From Collinsella stercoris DSM 13279 (lineage in GTDB: Bacteria; Actinomycetota; Coriobacteriia; Coriobacteriales; Coriobacteriaceae): a stretch of 64,000 nt of DNA. Within the stretch, counting starts at the first letter, position 1. Each line of letters starts with the position of its first letter. The position numbers were made by a program, and so were the translations under genes. The stretch is from the NCBI RefSeq assembly GCF_020735465.1, contig NZ_CP085935.1, positions 434,001 to 498,000 of the forward strand, read 5' to 3'. This document shows positions 46,081-57,850 of the stretch, in pieces. The notes beneath the pieces were generated by a model. That model saw nothing but the letters and a program-made list of their open reading frames with translations, searched no databases and was not told the origin of the DNA.

Positions 46081-46310
46081 GCCTGCGTGTGCGTGACTCG
46101 CTGCGACTTGCGGAGTTTGCCATATAGCGGCCTACTTGTATGCACGCGACTCGTTGTGACTCGCGAGATTCTTCGCATGGTGGCCCGCCTGTACGTGCAC
46201 GGTTCGCGGCGTTCTCCATATAGCTGAGTTCCTGCGCATGCGCGGCTTGCGGGGCGCTTCGCATGGCAGCGCATCTGCGCGCGTGCGGCTTGCGCGCTTG
46301 TGACGCCTGG
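46081..46310. repeat. Degenerate array of five 42-57-bp units
   Basis: Units start near 46081, 46130, 46187, 46229 and 46271 and share a GCCTGYRYGYGCRCGRCT-like head and a CATATAGC or GCATGGC tail. It lies between the sulfatase stop and the terminator at 46374-46428. Confidence 0.55.
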
Positions 46311-46373
46311 GTGATCGAGGGTTCGCTTGGCTTCCAGTTCTTCTGATCCTCGGCATTCGGACGCAGCCACATG

Positions 46374-46428
46374 AAAAAGCGCCAATGGGAATATCTTTCG
46401 ATTCTCCCATTGGCGCGAGGCTTTTTAT
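46374..46428. terminator. Bidirectional terminator
   Basis: A perfect 12-bp stem (GCGCCAATGGGA at 46379-46390, complement at 46405-46416) with A5 on the left and T5 on the right. It serves both the plus-strand sulfatase transcript and the minus-strand rlpA-domain transcript. Confidence 0.9.
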
Positions 46429-46447
46429 GCGTTTTTGGACCACGCAT

Positions 46448-46556
46448 ACCGTTGGTTTGCGTGGCCCCGGATTGTGTGCACCGTTGGTTTGCGTGCGGCT
46501 GAACTGTGCGTGTCGCTGATTTGGCTGCGACCGGACCGTGCACGTCGCTGATTGGT
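46448..46556. repeat. Degenerate array of four about 31-bp units
   Basis: Units begin at 46448, 46480, 46511 and 46542; the first two share ACCGTTGGTTTGCGTG and the last two TGTCGCTGATTTGG-like sequence. It lies between the rlpA-domain gene stop (46570) and the shared terminator. Confidence 0.6.
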
Positions 46557-46569
46557 GTCCTGCTTTCCC

Positions 46570-47736
46570 TTACAGGAAACGGTATTGGACCGTACCCACA
46601 CCGACGCTCACAAAATTCAGGGCGCGTGCGACGGCGGGCTGCATGTCGATCACGCGGCCGTGCGCATAGGGTCCACGGTCGTTCACATAGGCGATGACCG
46701 AGCGTCCCCCGTAACGAATCTCGACACGCGTGCCAAGGGGCACGTTGAGCATGGCGATGCCCATCGAGGTCTCGGTGACCTTCTCGCCGCTGGCGGTGGT
46801 TCCGCCCATAAACCCGTCGCCGATGCCGTAGTAGGATGCGACGCCCGTCAGCCAGCCTCCGGTCGACTCGGATGAGCCCGAGTTGGACGAGCCCGAGTTC
46901 CCGCTGTCACCCGAACCGTTAGAGTTGTTCGAATTGCCGGACCCATTGCCCTGGGCATTGGTTCCGCCGTTCTGCTCGCTTTGCGATCCATTGCCGGACC
47001 CGCCGTTCTCAGGCTGAGTTGTGGACTCGCCGTTGGGGTTGGCGGCATTCTGTTGAGCGTCTTGCTGGGCTTGGAGTTGCGCTGCCTGCTCGGCGGCCTT
47101 GCGAGCGATCTCCGCCTCGGCGGCGTCCTCCGCATTCGCTTTTGCCTGCACTTTTGCGGCGGCGCTTTGCGCTTGCGCATACGCTTCGGAAGCGCGTGCG
47201 AGTTCGGCATCCGCCTGGTCCTTGGCTCGTCCCAATTCGTCAAGCTTGCCGTTCAGCTCATCCTCGAGCTTGTTGAGCTCATTGAGGGCAGAGACATTTG
47301 CGTTCTGAACAGTGCCCAGGTATTTGGAAAGGTTGATGAAGTCGGCAAATGACTCGGCATTCAACAGCAGGCTGATGGTGCCTCCGTTTGAGGAGTGCGT
47401 CTTATACAGGTCGCTCGCTGCGTCCGCCGCGCGTTGTTGGCGCGCGGGGAGCAGGTCCTGCTCGATGTGAAGGATCTCGTCCGCGATTTCGGCAACCTGT
47501 GCGTTGAGTTCGGCGGCGTTCGAGGTCGCCTCGCTGTAGGTGGATGAGGCGCTCGATAGCTGCCCTTGCAGACGATTGAGCTCGGCGAGCGTCTCGGAGG
47601 ACGCGGCGTACGCGGGGGTGGGGGAGAGGGTGAGCGCCTGTGTGGCGCCGGACATCACAAGTGCGCCCGTCAGACCGATGGTGCATGCAAGGCGCGCAGC
47701 GTGCGCGCGTTTGTGCCGATGCGTATCGAGAGCCAT
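46570..47736 (-). CDS. Secreted coiled-coil protein with RlpA domain
   Basis: A 388-residue exported protein. Signal peptide about 1-43 ends AYAASS. Residues about 45-235 form a long PcsB/FtsX-partner-like coiled coil (ETLAELNRLQGQLSSASSTY ...), then a Gly/Ser/Asn-rich linker, then a C-terminal RlpA double-psi beta-barrel (GVASYYGIGDGF...; VAYVNDRGPYAHGRVIDM). RlpA-type domains cut denuded glycan strands. Predicted to act in the cell wall during growth or division. Start 47736 lacks a strong ribosome site but matches the signal peptide. Confidence 0.87.
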   Translation of the reverse strand: MALDTHRHKRAHAARLACTIGLTGALVMSGATQALTLSPTPAYAASSETLAELNRLQGQLSSASSTYSEATSNAAELNAQVAEIADEILHIEQDLLPARQQRAADAASDLYKTHSSNGGTISLLLNAESFADFINLSKYLGTVQNANVSALNELNKLEDELNGKLDELGRAKDQADAELARASEAYAQAQSAAAKVQAKANAEDAAEAEIARKAAEQAAQLQAQQDAQQNAANPNGESTTQPENGGSGNGSQSEQNGGTNAQGNGSGNSNNSNGSGDSGNSGSSNSGSSESTGGWLTGVASYYGIGDGFMGGTTASGEKVTETSMGIAMLNVPLGTRVEIRYGGRSVIAYVNDRGPYAHGRVIDMQPAVARALNFVSVGVGTVQYRFL

Positions 47737-47865
47737 GTAAAACCGCCTTAGGTTGCTGACGGCATTCAGTATAGTTCAAGTCTCACCTTAAAGTTGAGCT
47801 TCAAGGTTTCCGCATATGCGGAGATGAGGTTCGGGGGATAGGGTTCGTGCGCGCAAGCGATATTT

Positions 47866-48207
47866 GAGGATATGAACGGTTTTAGGATATGAACGACTCC
47901 ATGTTGAGAGCGATTCTTCTCGGCACTATTTCCGCAGGTAAATGCCTATAACGTTGATGGAGGATATGAACGATTCATTCATATCCTCCAGTTGCGCCAA
48001 GGAAATCGCTCATATCCTCACACCGTTCATATCCTCAGATCGCCCGCATCCTCACGTCACACATATCATTAGGCTGACCGTTACTCCGGGTCGTTCATAT
48101 CCTCAGACCGAGCTTTACTCCAGGTCGTTCATATCCTCAGGCAGACTTTCACCCCAGACCGACCTTCACTCCAAGCCGTTCATATCTTCCGATCGTTCAT
48201 TTCCTCA
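47866..48207. repeat. Field of GAGGATATGAACG motifs, orientation inverting
   Basis: At least ten copies of GAGGATATGAACG or its complement. Forward copies lie at 47866, 47884 and 47959. Complementary copies (CGTTCATATCCTC and variants) lie at 47978, 48009, 48024, 48044, 48092, 48126, 48177 and 48194. The turn point is a perfect 12-bp inverted repeat, 47959-47970 with 47978-47989. The last copy overlaps the stop codon of the DUF1667 gene. The 47737-47865 portion shows no gene. Confidence 0.85.
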
Positions 48208-48870
48208 ACAACTGGCAAGCTTCTGCGCGTCAACGTTCATGCTGGCCACAAGGTCGACGCCTGTACCCAAAAGATCGCTCATCACAACGTCTTCCATGCG
48301 CACAGGTGCGGTGACGCTCGCATGGCGAATATCTTGCATGGCGCGCAGGTGAAGGTCTCGGGGAATGGGGCGCGCGGTTCGCACGGGAAGCAGCTTTTCA
48401 TCGCCTCCGCGGACCACAATGGTCGTCGCGAGAATACGCATGGGTCGGATAACTTCTTGCTCGGCAAACTTACGCCCTCTTGCGCAACGGTTGCCCTGGA
48501 CAGAGAGGACGTGTTCAACCCCGTTTTCATCAATGCAAGTCTCTATGGTGAGGGCACATTCTGAGGGGCAGGTGGTGCAGTGAAAGTGGCGCGTCGTACA
48601 CGCGGCGGTAGTCGTTCCGATTACAGCGCCATCGGGGTTAATGCTGGTTGCGATGCCATCGGGGTTCATGCGGGCTGCGATGCCATTGTGGTTAACCCCG
48701 GCTGCGGTGCCTTCGGAGCTAACGCCGCTTGCGATGCGGCCATGTTTAACGCCGCTTGCGCATGCGCCTTGTGTATGCTCCTCGTAAGCTTGCTCGCACG
48801 CACCCGCCGTGTTGTTTGCGCTCTTTATGTCAGGCTTCTCTTCGCTCGTCATATCAGCCTTCTCTTCCAT
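48205..48870 (-). CDS. DUF1667 protein with repeat-expanded N-terminus
   Basis: A 221-residue protein. The C-terminal 125 residues are DUF1667, with four cysteines (HCTTCPSEC and GNRCARG) that may bind iron-sulfur; the family always travels with GlpA/GlpB-like oxidoreductases and probably helps electron transfer. The first 95 residues are an added, low-complexity extension encoded by six 27-bp repeats (48611-48772 on the plus strand), giving 9-residue units like GVNHNGIAA. GAGGAG precedes the start, 3 bp after the GlpB stop. Confidence 0.85.
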   Translation of the reverse strand: MEEKADMTSEEKPDIKSANNTAGACEQAYEEHTQGACASGVKHGRIASGVSSEGTAAGVNHNGIAARMNPDGIATSINPDGAVIGTTTAACTTRHFHCTTCPSECALTIETCIDENGVEHVLSVQGNRCARGRKFAEQEVIRPMRILATTIVVRGGDEKLLPVRTARPIPRDLHLRAMQDIRHASVTAPVRMEDVVMSDLLGTGVDLVASMNVDAQKLASC

Positions 48871-48873
48871 GTT

Positions 48874-50460
48874 TTACATCTCCTCAACGGGGTCGACGGA
48901 AAGAGTGATGCTGCCCGTAGCTCGCTCGATCATTCGCCGGGTGAGGGGCACTGATTCCATAATGCTTGGCTTGAACGAGCGGGGCTTTCCCGCAAAAAGA
49001 ACCTCGTCTCCGCTGGAAATCACAATGCGCGCGGTGCCAACGGGGCGTTTGACGCGGAAGAACAGCTTGGTGTTGGTGCATGCGGAGATGCGAGCGGGAA
49101 CAACGTAGCCCGCCATCCCCGCCGCCTCAACAGTCAATGGTGAACGGAGCTCGTCGTGCTTGGTCGGCGTGGTCGCCCTCTCGCTTGCCGTGCGAGATTG
49201 CTCTTCTATGGGCGCAGAATCGGTCGATGCACGCCGGTCCGCCTGCTCCACACGAATCGCGCAGGGCTCTGCATCCGTGTTCGTGCCCTGCGCTTCCGCG
49301 CATGCTGCCGCCCAGGCTGCGGCGGCAGCTCCCGCGCGTTCCGCTTCGGCGGTCACATTGTCCGCAAGGTCGTGGACATGCAGGACGTTTCCGCAGGAGA
49401 AGATGCCCGGGACGTTCGTCTGCAGGTTCTGGTCCACGCGCGCGCCGCGGGTGTGCGGGTCGAGCTCAACGCCTGCGGCACAGGCGATCTCATTTTCGGG
49501 AATGAGGCCCACCGAGAGCAGTAGCGTATCGCATGCGACGATGCGCTCCGTGCCCGGGATAGGGGCGAGGTTCTCATCAACGCGCGTCACTTCGACGCCC
49601 TCCACGCGGTTGCGCCCGATGACGCGCGTGACGGTGGTGGAGAGGTGCAGGGGTATATCGAAGTCCTCGAGGCAGTTTTTGACGTTGCGGTGCAAGCCGT
49701 TGGCGTAGGGCATGAGCTCGTAGACGCCTTCGACCTCGATGCCCTCGAGGGCGCATCGGCGTGCCATGATGAGGCCGATGTCGCCCGATCCCAAAATGAC
49801 CACGCGATGCCCGGGCCGCAGGTTCTCGATGTTGATGTAACGCTGGGCGAGGCCCGCGGTGAACACGCCCGCCGGACGGCTGCCGGGAATCTTGATTTCC
49901 GAGCGCGTGCGTTCGCGGCAGCCCATGGCAAGCACCACAGAGCGGCAACGCACGTCGACCATACCCGATTCGGTCATGACGCGGACAGTGTGCCCGGTGG
50001 TGCGCATGAGTTCGCTTGCATCGGCCTCTGCGCAGGTCGCGTCTAACGCGGTTGTCCCGTGGGCGTCCACGCTGCACGTCGGCTTCCCTGCGCGGGTATC
50101 GCCCTCGCGCGGGTTTCGGCTGCTGCATGTGGGCGCCTCGCAGTCAGATGTCCCGGGCATTGGAGCCTCGGAGGTTCCATCAATCGATAGCACCATGCTG
50201 CCGAGCATGACTTCGATATCCGTTTGAGAGACTTGGTCGATAAAGCGCTGTGCATATTCGGGCCCGGTGAGTTCCTCTTTGAAGTGCGTGAGTCCAAAAC
50301 CGGGGTGGATGCACTGGCGCAAGATGCCGCCGAGATGATCATTGCGCTCGATGATGACGACGTCGGCTCCCGTTTTGTGCGCTGCGAGTGCGGCTCCCAT
50401 GCCTGCGGGGCCTCCTCCGATGACAGCGACGTCAAAGTCGCGCGCTGGGATGCTTCCCAT
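48874..50460 (-). CDS. FAD/NAD(P)-dependent oxidoreductase, GlpB-like partner
   Basis: A 528-residue pyridine nucleotide-disulfide-type flavoprotein. FAD site: VAVIGGGPAGMGAAL near residue 12; NAD(P) site: RVVILGSGDIGLIMARR; late SCGNVLHVHDL. It has two extra low-complexity segments (about 95-150 and 390-440) rich in Ala, Thr and Cys or Glu that ordinary homologues (about 420 residues) lack. It starts directly after the GlpA-like stop and is followed by DUF1667, the standard three-gene set for an anaerobic glycerol-3-phosphate-type dehydrogenase. Exact substrate is not proven. Confidence 0.87.
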   Translation of the reverse strand: MGSIPARDFDVAVIGGGPAGMGAALAAHKTGADVVIIERNDHLGGILRQCIHPGFGLTHFKEELTGPEYAQRFIDQVSQTDIEVMLGSMVLSIDGTSEAPMPGTSDCEAPTCSSRNPREGDTRAGKPTCSVDAHGTTALDATCAEADASELMRTTGHTVRVMTESGMVDVRCRSVVLAMGCRERTRSEIKIPGSRPAGVFTAGLAQRYINIENLRPGHRVVILGSGDIGLIMARRCALEGIEVEGVYELMPYANGLHRNVKNCLEDFDIPLHLSTTVTRVIGRNRVEGVEVTRVDENLAPIPGTERIVACDTLLLSVGLIPENEIACAAGVELDPHTRGARVDQNLQTNVPGIFSCGNVLHVHDLADNVTAEAERAGAAAAAWAAACAEAQGTNTDAEPCAIRVEQADRRASTDSAPIEEQSRTASERATTPTKHDELRSPLTVEAAGMAGYVVPARISACTNTKLFFRVKRPVGTARIVISSGDEVLFAGKPRSFKPSIMESVPLTRRMIERATGSITLSVDPVEEM

Positions 50461-51951
50461 CTATCGGCCCTCCTTGAGTGTGCCGTCGACAATCCATGAG
50501 CCGCGGTCCTCCAGAGGCACGGCGCTCGGTTCGCATCCGAGTTCCCGTGCGAGGATGTGGACCACGCGGCTTTGGCAAAAACCGCTCTGGCACCTGCCCA
50601 TTCCTGCACGGCACCGGCGTTTGACGCCTTCCACCGAGACAGCTCCGGGTGAGCGGTGGATAGCTTGCACGATTTCCGCCTCGGGGACGGTTTCGCACCG
50701 GCAAACGATGCGCCCCCATGCGGGGTCGTGCTCGATAAGCTCCGCTTGGTGCTGAGGGCTCGACCGGTCAAAATCCTCGGGCGCGCGGCGCATGGGGTTC
50801 CAATCCGGGCGTTTCTCAAGGTCAAGGCCCGTGTCATGCAGGACGCGATCCATGCGCTCCGCGATGGCCGGCGCGCTGGCGACGCCGGGGGATTGAATGC
50901 CCGCGGCATGGAACATACCGGGAAGGACGGCGGAGGGGCCGATCATGAAATCGTTCAGCCCCTCGATGACCGCACGGCCACCTGCGAACGTGCGCACGAC
51001 TCGTCGGGTATCAAGGTCGGGCACGAGCTTGCGGGCTCCGTTGAGCAACGTCTCGACATCCGCCGCGTAGGTGTCGCGGTCGCCGGGCTCGCGCAGCGCC
51101 GCCGTCGCGGTGATGACGGTGTTACCATGTACGGTTCCCGTGACGATGACGCCCTTCGAGATGGGTGTGGGCACGGGGTAGAGGGGCATGAGGGCGCGCG
51201 GTTCCTTGTCGAGCACGGCGATGTTGCCCTGGCGCCACGCGAGCTTGAATTCCTCCGCTCCCGCCATGTGCGAGATCAAGGCAGCTCCGTTGCCCGCGGC
51301 GTTGACGAGGATGCGACAGCGCACGGTTCCCTTGGGCGTGTGAATGGCAAAGCGCTCGGGCTGGTCGGACAGGCGGCGCGACCCTACGGGTAAGGGGGCG
51401 TTGCCCAAAAGCGTGTCGATGGCCTGTACGGGGGCCTCGCGTAGGAATGTCACGCCGTTTGCCGTGGCGTTTTCCGCGCATGCGATTGCGACGTCGAATG
51501 GATCGACGTATCCGGTTGACGGGCACCAGAGGGCGCACGTTGCCTGCTCGTTAGCGCGTGGCTCCAGATGGCGAATGTGCTCGGGGCCCACGATCTCGAG
51601 CTCGGGGACGCCGTTGGCGCGGCCGTTTTGCATGAGGCGCTCGAGCGCGGCGTGGTCATCGGCGGAAAAACCCAGGACCATGGAGCCGGTGCGGTTAAAG
51701 AGGAAGCCCAGCTCGTTAGACCACTGCGAGTAGAGTTCGCAGCCACGTGCGTTTACCTGTGCCTTTACCGTTCCTGGTGCGGGGTCATATCCAGCGTGAA
51801 CAAGTCCGCCATTGGCTTTTGAAGCGCCGAGGGCGACGTCGTTTCCTGCCTCGATGACACAGATCGAGTTTTCATAGCGTGCGAGTTGCCGTGCGATGGC
51901 GCAGCCGGTGATGCCCGCGCCCACGATGGCGATGTCAAAGCTCTCTGCCAT
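50461..51951 (-). CDS. GlpA-like FAD oxidoreductase with [2Fe-2S] BFD domain
   Basis: A 496-residue flavoprotein. The N-terminal dinucleotide fold is IAIVGAGITGCAIARQL; a D-amino-acid-oxidase-like (DAO) domain follows, with ASKANGGLVHAGYD; the C-terminus has a BFD-type [2Fe-2S] site (CRCETVPEAE ... RRCRAGMGRCQSGFC). This matches the Clostridia-type anaerobic glycerol-3-phosphate dehydrogenase. ATAGGAG lies 8-9 nt before ATG 51951. First gene of the glpA-glpB-DUF1667 operon; glycerol kinase is not in the window. Confidence 0.88.
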   Translation of the reverse strand: MAESFDIAIVGAGITGCAIARQLARYENSICVIEAGNDVALGASKANGGLVHAGYDPAPGTVKAQVNARGCELYSQWSNELGFLFNRTGSMVLGFSADDHAALERLMQNGRANGVPELEIVGPEHIRHLEPRANEQATCALWCPSTGYVDPFDVAIACAENATANGVTFLREAPVQAIDTLLGNAPLPVGSRRLSDQPERFAIHTPKGTVRCRILVNAAGNGAALISHMAGAEEFKLAWRQGNIAVLDKEPRALMPLYPVPTPISKGVIVTGTVHGNTVITATAALREPGDRDTYAADVETLLNGARKLVPDLDTRRVVRTFAGGRAVIEGLNDFMIGPSAVLPGMFHAAGIQSPGVASAPAIAERMDRVLHDTGLDLEKRPDWNPMRRAPEDFDRSSPQHQAELIEHDPAWGRIVCRCETVPEAEIVQAIHRSPGAVSVEGVKRRCRAGMGRCQSGFCQSRVVHILARELGCEPSAVPLEDRGSWIVDGTLKEGR

Positions 51952-52238
51952 GGTGCCTACTCCTATCACGTGCCAGCGCTCGGTCGATTACGGTTGTTTT
52001 CGACGATGCTTGGTCGGCTTTGTAGACAAAGCGTCAACAGCAATGCTACGCCTGTCGTTTTTCTTTGCCACATCCAATCGGTCGAACGCTCCGAACACCC
52101 CGCCAACGGCGCAGGGCAGAGCTTTGGGGGAAGGGATTACGGTGGGTTGGGCTGCAGGTGAGGATTGCATGGCAATTATGGGATGACTGCGGTGTGTGAC
52201 CGGACGGCGCTTCTGCTCCGGCCTTCACTTTTGAAGCA

Positions 52239-52310
52239 CGAGAGTTAACTTTCGCCGCAGTTTTGGCGTCGTTTGCGCCGAACATCGCTTCGAGAGTTAA
52301 CTTTCGAAGC
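52239..52310. repeat. Paired GTTAAC-centred palindromes, locus 1
   Basis: CGAGAGTTAACTTTCG at 52239-52254 and a longer copy at 52287-52310 (GCTTCGAGAGTTAAC ... GAAGC), centres 52 bp apart, with a GGCG...CGCC hairpin between. Same module as loci 53592-53667 and 57851-57926. The rest of the 51952-52409 gap shows nothing else. Confidence 0.8.
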
Positions 52311-52409
52311 GATTTTGTGGTGGACTCGATGGTCGGGGGATGGGCCGTACGGTTCGCAGATGCTTGCAATCGGTGCGGCAAAATTGGCATCAGTGGATGA
52401 ACAGGCCTG

Positions 52410-53396
52410 TCATCCCATTCCGATTCGGTTTGGGTCAAAGGAGAAGACTTGTTTGCGTAGAGCTTTTTCGATGTTTCCATAGTTCTCAATGCGTGCGGTC
52501 CTATCCGCTCTGTTCATCTTTGCAAGGAGGGCATCTGTGACGACGGAAAAATCCTCAACAGAGGATAGCTGGTGATTGGTGAGCGTGATTACGGAAAAGC
52601 CCTCCCTTTGAAGCTCTGCTCGACGCGCGCTATCTAAACCCAGTCTATCTTTCGATGCATGAAATGCGTCGCTGTCGTATTCAAGAATGAGGTTCCAGGT
52701 CCTCCAGAGGAAGTCCGCATATCGTAGAGTCGTTTTTCTGCATCCCTCTTTGCCTTGTTCGCTTATTGCTAAAGGGTCATGAAGGGGTATTGCGGCATTG
52801 GCCTCGGGTAGGGGGAGGCCTTTGCCACCCCATTTTGCAGGAAGGGTGAGAAGGGCAGCGACTTGCGCCTCTGCAGGAGAAGCCGTGTCAGGAACTGCGT
52901 ATGCAAGGGCACTCCTTACAATTTTAACCCCGCGTTCGCCTTTGGATGCGGTAAGTCGATTTACGAGCTGGGTTTTCGTTGTCAGGGGTCGAGCCCTTAC
53001 AATCACGCCATTGCTTATGCGGTAGCCACTCAAGAGCTGATTGAGCATGACAGCAAGCTCCCCCTGTTTTAGCCGAGCGGCCATTCTGATTGCTGTAGCT
53101 CCAGGCGACTCGACGTATACGTCCTTGCTGAGTCGCACAAAGGAATATGGCGCAGGCGAGTGTAAAACGTGCGCCGTTATGCCTGACTGATGATGTCTCA
53201 TCGAATGACTTGGCACGGCAACGTGGAGCTGGCCGCAAAGTCCGAGTTGCTTTATTTGATTGAGCGGTAAATCCGCCCTGTCAGACGTGGCGAATGCGAA
53301 GTCATCGACACGGGCAAGTGGGGCGCCCGTGCGAACGACTCCTTGATCGCCAAACCAGAGTTGAAATGCCGATATGTCTACAAGAAATGCTTTCAT
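52410..53396 (-). CDS. Hypothetical protein with DUF559/Vsr-like endonuclease domain
   Basis: A 328-residue protein of a kind common in actinobacteria. The C-terminal 130 residues look like a DUF559/Vsr-like restriction-endonuclease fold: SPAEAQVAALL, then RYADFLWRTWNLILEYDSDAFHA and a late QREGFSVITLTNHQL; the Glu, Asp and Glu-x-Asp residues would be the metal site. The N-terminal part (SAFQLWFG..., LHVAVP, YVESPG) resembles the AbiEi-like half that often precedes DUF559. Function unknown. Start at 53396 is by similarity; a longer frame reaches 53531. GC and codon use appear lower than the surroundings, which hints at transfer. Confidence 0.65.
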   Translation of the reverse strand: MKAFLVDISAFQLWFGDQGVVRTGAPLARVDDFAFATSDRADLPLNQIKQLGLCGQLHVAVPSHSMRHHQSGITAHVLHSPAPYSFVRLSKDVYVESPGATAIRMAARLKQGELAVMLNQLLSGYRISNGVIVRARPLTTKTQLVNRLTASKGERGVKIVRSALAYAVPDTASPAEAQVAALLTLPAKWGGKGLPLPEANAAIPLHDPLAISEQGKEGCRKTTLRYADFLWRTWNLILEYDSDAFHASKDRLGLDSARRAELQREGFSVITLTNHQLSSVEDFSVVTDALLAKMNRADRTARIENYGNIEKALRKQVFSFDPNRIGMG

Positions 53397-53591
53397 GCAG
53401 TTAGCGTAGGCTTTTGCCGGGCGAGAGCTAGTAAAAAAGTCAGATTCGCTTTTTCGATCTGTTGAGGGCTCTGGCCGTCGATTGACAGGTGATGCTTGAT
53501 ATGTGTTCGTTTTGGCGCGCTTGGGTGTCATCTAGTGCGAGTGGGCGCATGGGCCGATCGTGGCCGGTCCGGCTAATCCTGGTCGTTTGGC

Positions 53592-53667
53592 GCTTCGAGA
53601 GTTAACCCTCGAAGCAATATTGACGCCATTTTGGCGCAGGGTCGCCTCGAAAGTTAACTCTCGAGGC
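53592..53667. repeat. Paired GTTAAC-centred palindromes, locus 2
   Basis: GCTTCGAGAGTTAACCCTCG... at 53592-53615 and GCCTCGAAAGTTAACTCTCG... at 53644-53667, centres 52 bp apart, with GACGCC-ATTTT-GGCGC between. Second copy of the three-locus module. Confidence 0.85.
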
Positions 53668-53861
53668 GGAACTCGCTTCAGGCCCCTCGTCTAAACACTT
53701 CGTGCATTTGGCGGCTGTCTTGAATCCACTGGCGGAGCGATACAAACCGTTTGTCGGGTGTGGCCCCATGTTTTAAGGAGGTCGTTCTATACTCGTAATC
53801 GTTCGAGAGGTTACCTGTTTGGGCCTGCACCGAGCACCTGCTTACAGTTGCATATGAAGCC

Positions 53862-53935
53862 GGGATGTTACTCTTCGAGGCATACACCGTTTGAGCCGCG
53901 CAAGTGCGCGGGGCGGTTGCTTCGGAGAGTTTTTC
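53862..53935 (+). promoter_or_regulatory. LicT-type RAT and hairpin before the beta-glucoside operon
   Basis: GGGATGTTACTCTTCGAGG with tail CATACACC (53862-53888) fits the RAT consensus. Its end overlaps ACCG...CCGCGC-AAGT-GCGCGG...CGGT (about 53886-53917), a hairpin followed later by TTTTT (53930-53934). This is the LicT control layout, though the terminator is less ideal than the one at 41599. Upstream 53668-53861 shows no gene. Confidence 0.75.
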
Positions 53936-53999
53936 ATTTTGAGCGTACGTAGGAATGAGTCCGTTCATATGCACGGGAGGGAATTGAGGGGAGGCCGGT

Positions 54000-54839
54000 A
54001 TGCAAGCCATTCGCAGCATCAACAACAATATTGCCGTGTGCGTAGATAGCGCAGGGCAAGAGTGCATCGCCATGGGAAAGGGGATTGGCTACGGTAAGAT
54101 GCCGCATGAGGTTGAGCTCTCGAAGGTGACTCATACCTATTACTGCGTAGATGAACGTCAACTTGAGGGAGTCAAGGATATTCCCCAAGAGGTTCTTGCT
54201 TTTGCGGCATCTGCGGTCGATAGGGTTCGTGGACAGCTTCCATATCAGCTGAGCCCCAATCTCACGTTCACTCTTGCGGACCACATAGCGTTTGCCATTA
54301 GACGCGCGGAGCAGGGTATCCAGGTTCGGATGCCACTCGCCTATGACGTTGAGCAGAGCTATCCAGACGAATTTCGGTTGGGCCGTCAGCTGGTTCGTAG
54401 GATATGTCGTGAGTTCGGCGTGACACTTCGCGATGATGAAGCGAGTGGTATAGCAATGAGCTTGGTTAACGCACGCGCATGTGCTGCGACCGAGGAGGAG
54501 CTGACGAGGGCGCGTCAAGATGAAGACATGCTCGAGGACATTACTGAGATTGTTGAGAACCACTTTGGCGTAACAGTCGATCGAGCTTCATTTGCGTTCT
54601 CTCGCTATGCGACACATCTCCATTACCTCTTTGCTCGAATTCATAGTGACGAGGTGCTGCCCGCTGAGGGTCTCAGTGGATATCAGGGCGTGGACGACCA
54701 ATTTCCCGAGGGGGTCGCATGTGTTCGGAAGATTTGCGACCACATTCACGATGCATGGGGTGCCGATCTGACTGATGAGGAGCGTTTGTATCTCGTGATC
54801 CATGTAAGCAGGATTTGCATTAAGGGGACGGGACGGTAA
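54000..54839 (+). CDS. licT: BglG/LicT-family transcription antiterminator
   Basis: A 279-residue antiterminator: CAT domain (MQAIRSINNNIAVCVDSAGQ, GKGIGYGKM), PRD1 with TLADHIAFAIRRAEQG, PRD2 with FSRYATHLHYLFARI and LYLVIHVSRI. It should bind the RAT 65 bp upstream and be phosphorylated by the adjacent PTS. It is paralogous to the protein at 41724-42557. The plus-strand series licT, IIBC, GH1 makes a complete inducible beta-glucoside operon. Confidence 0.92.
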   Translation: MQAIRSINNNIAVCVDSAGQECIAMGKGIGYGKMPHEVELSKVTHTYYCVDERQLEGVKDIPQEVLAFAASAVDRVRGQLPYQLSPNLTFTLADHIAFAIRRAEQGIQVRMPLAYDVEQSYPDEFRLGRQLVRRICREFGVTLRDDEASGIAMSLVNARACAATEEELTRARQDEDMLEDITEIVENHFGVTVDRASFAFSRYATHLHYLFARIHSDEVLPAEGLSGYQGVDDQFPEGVACVRKICDHIHDAWGADLTDEERLYLVIHVSRICIKGTGR

Positions 54840-54877
54840 GGCTGCCTGTCTCCAGGTTTCGAACAAGGGAGCTTGGA

Positions 54878-57701
<2,824 letters not shown>

Positions 57702-57850
57702 GCACCTTGCTGTTTCTGGGGCGTTGACGCTGTATGTCTTCGATACGTACTGTCAAGGCTGGCTCGTTGTGCCTTGGCGTTGCCGCGTAGGGCCTCTTTC
57801 CTCAAAGGTGTGCCACTTCTTGGTGGTCACAATGGGCGGTGAGGGCATTC

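Noticed and set aside
47866..48207. CRISPR array
   Set aside because: The repeat is only about 13 bp, spacing is irregular, orientation flips in the middle, and no cas gene is present.
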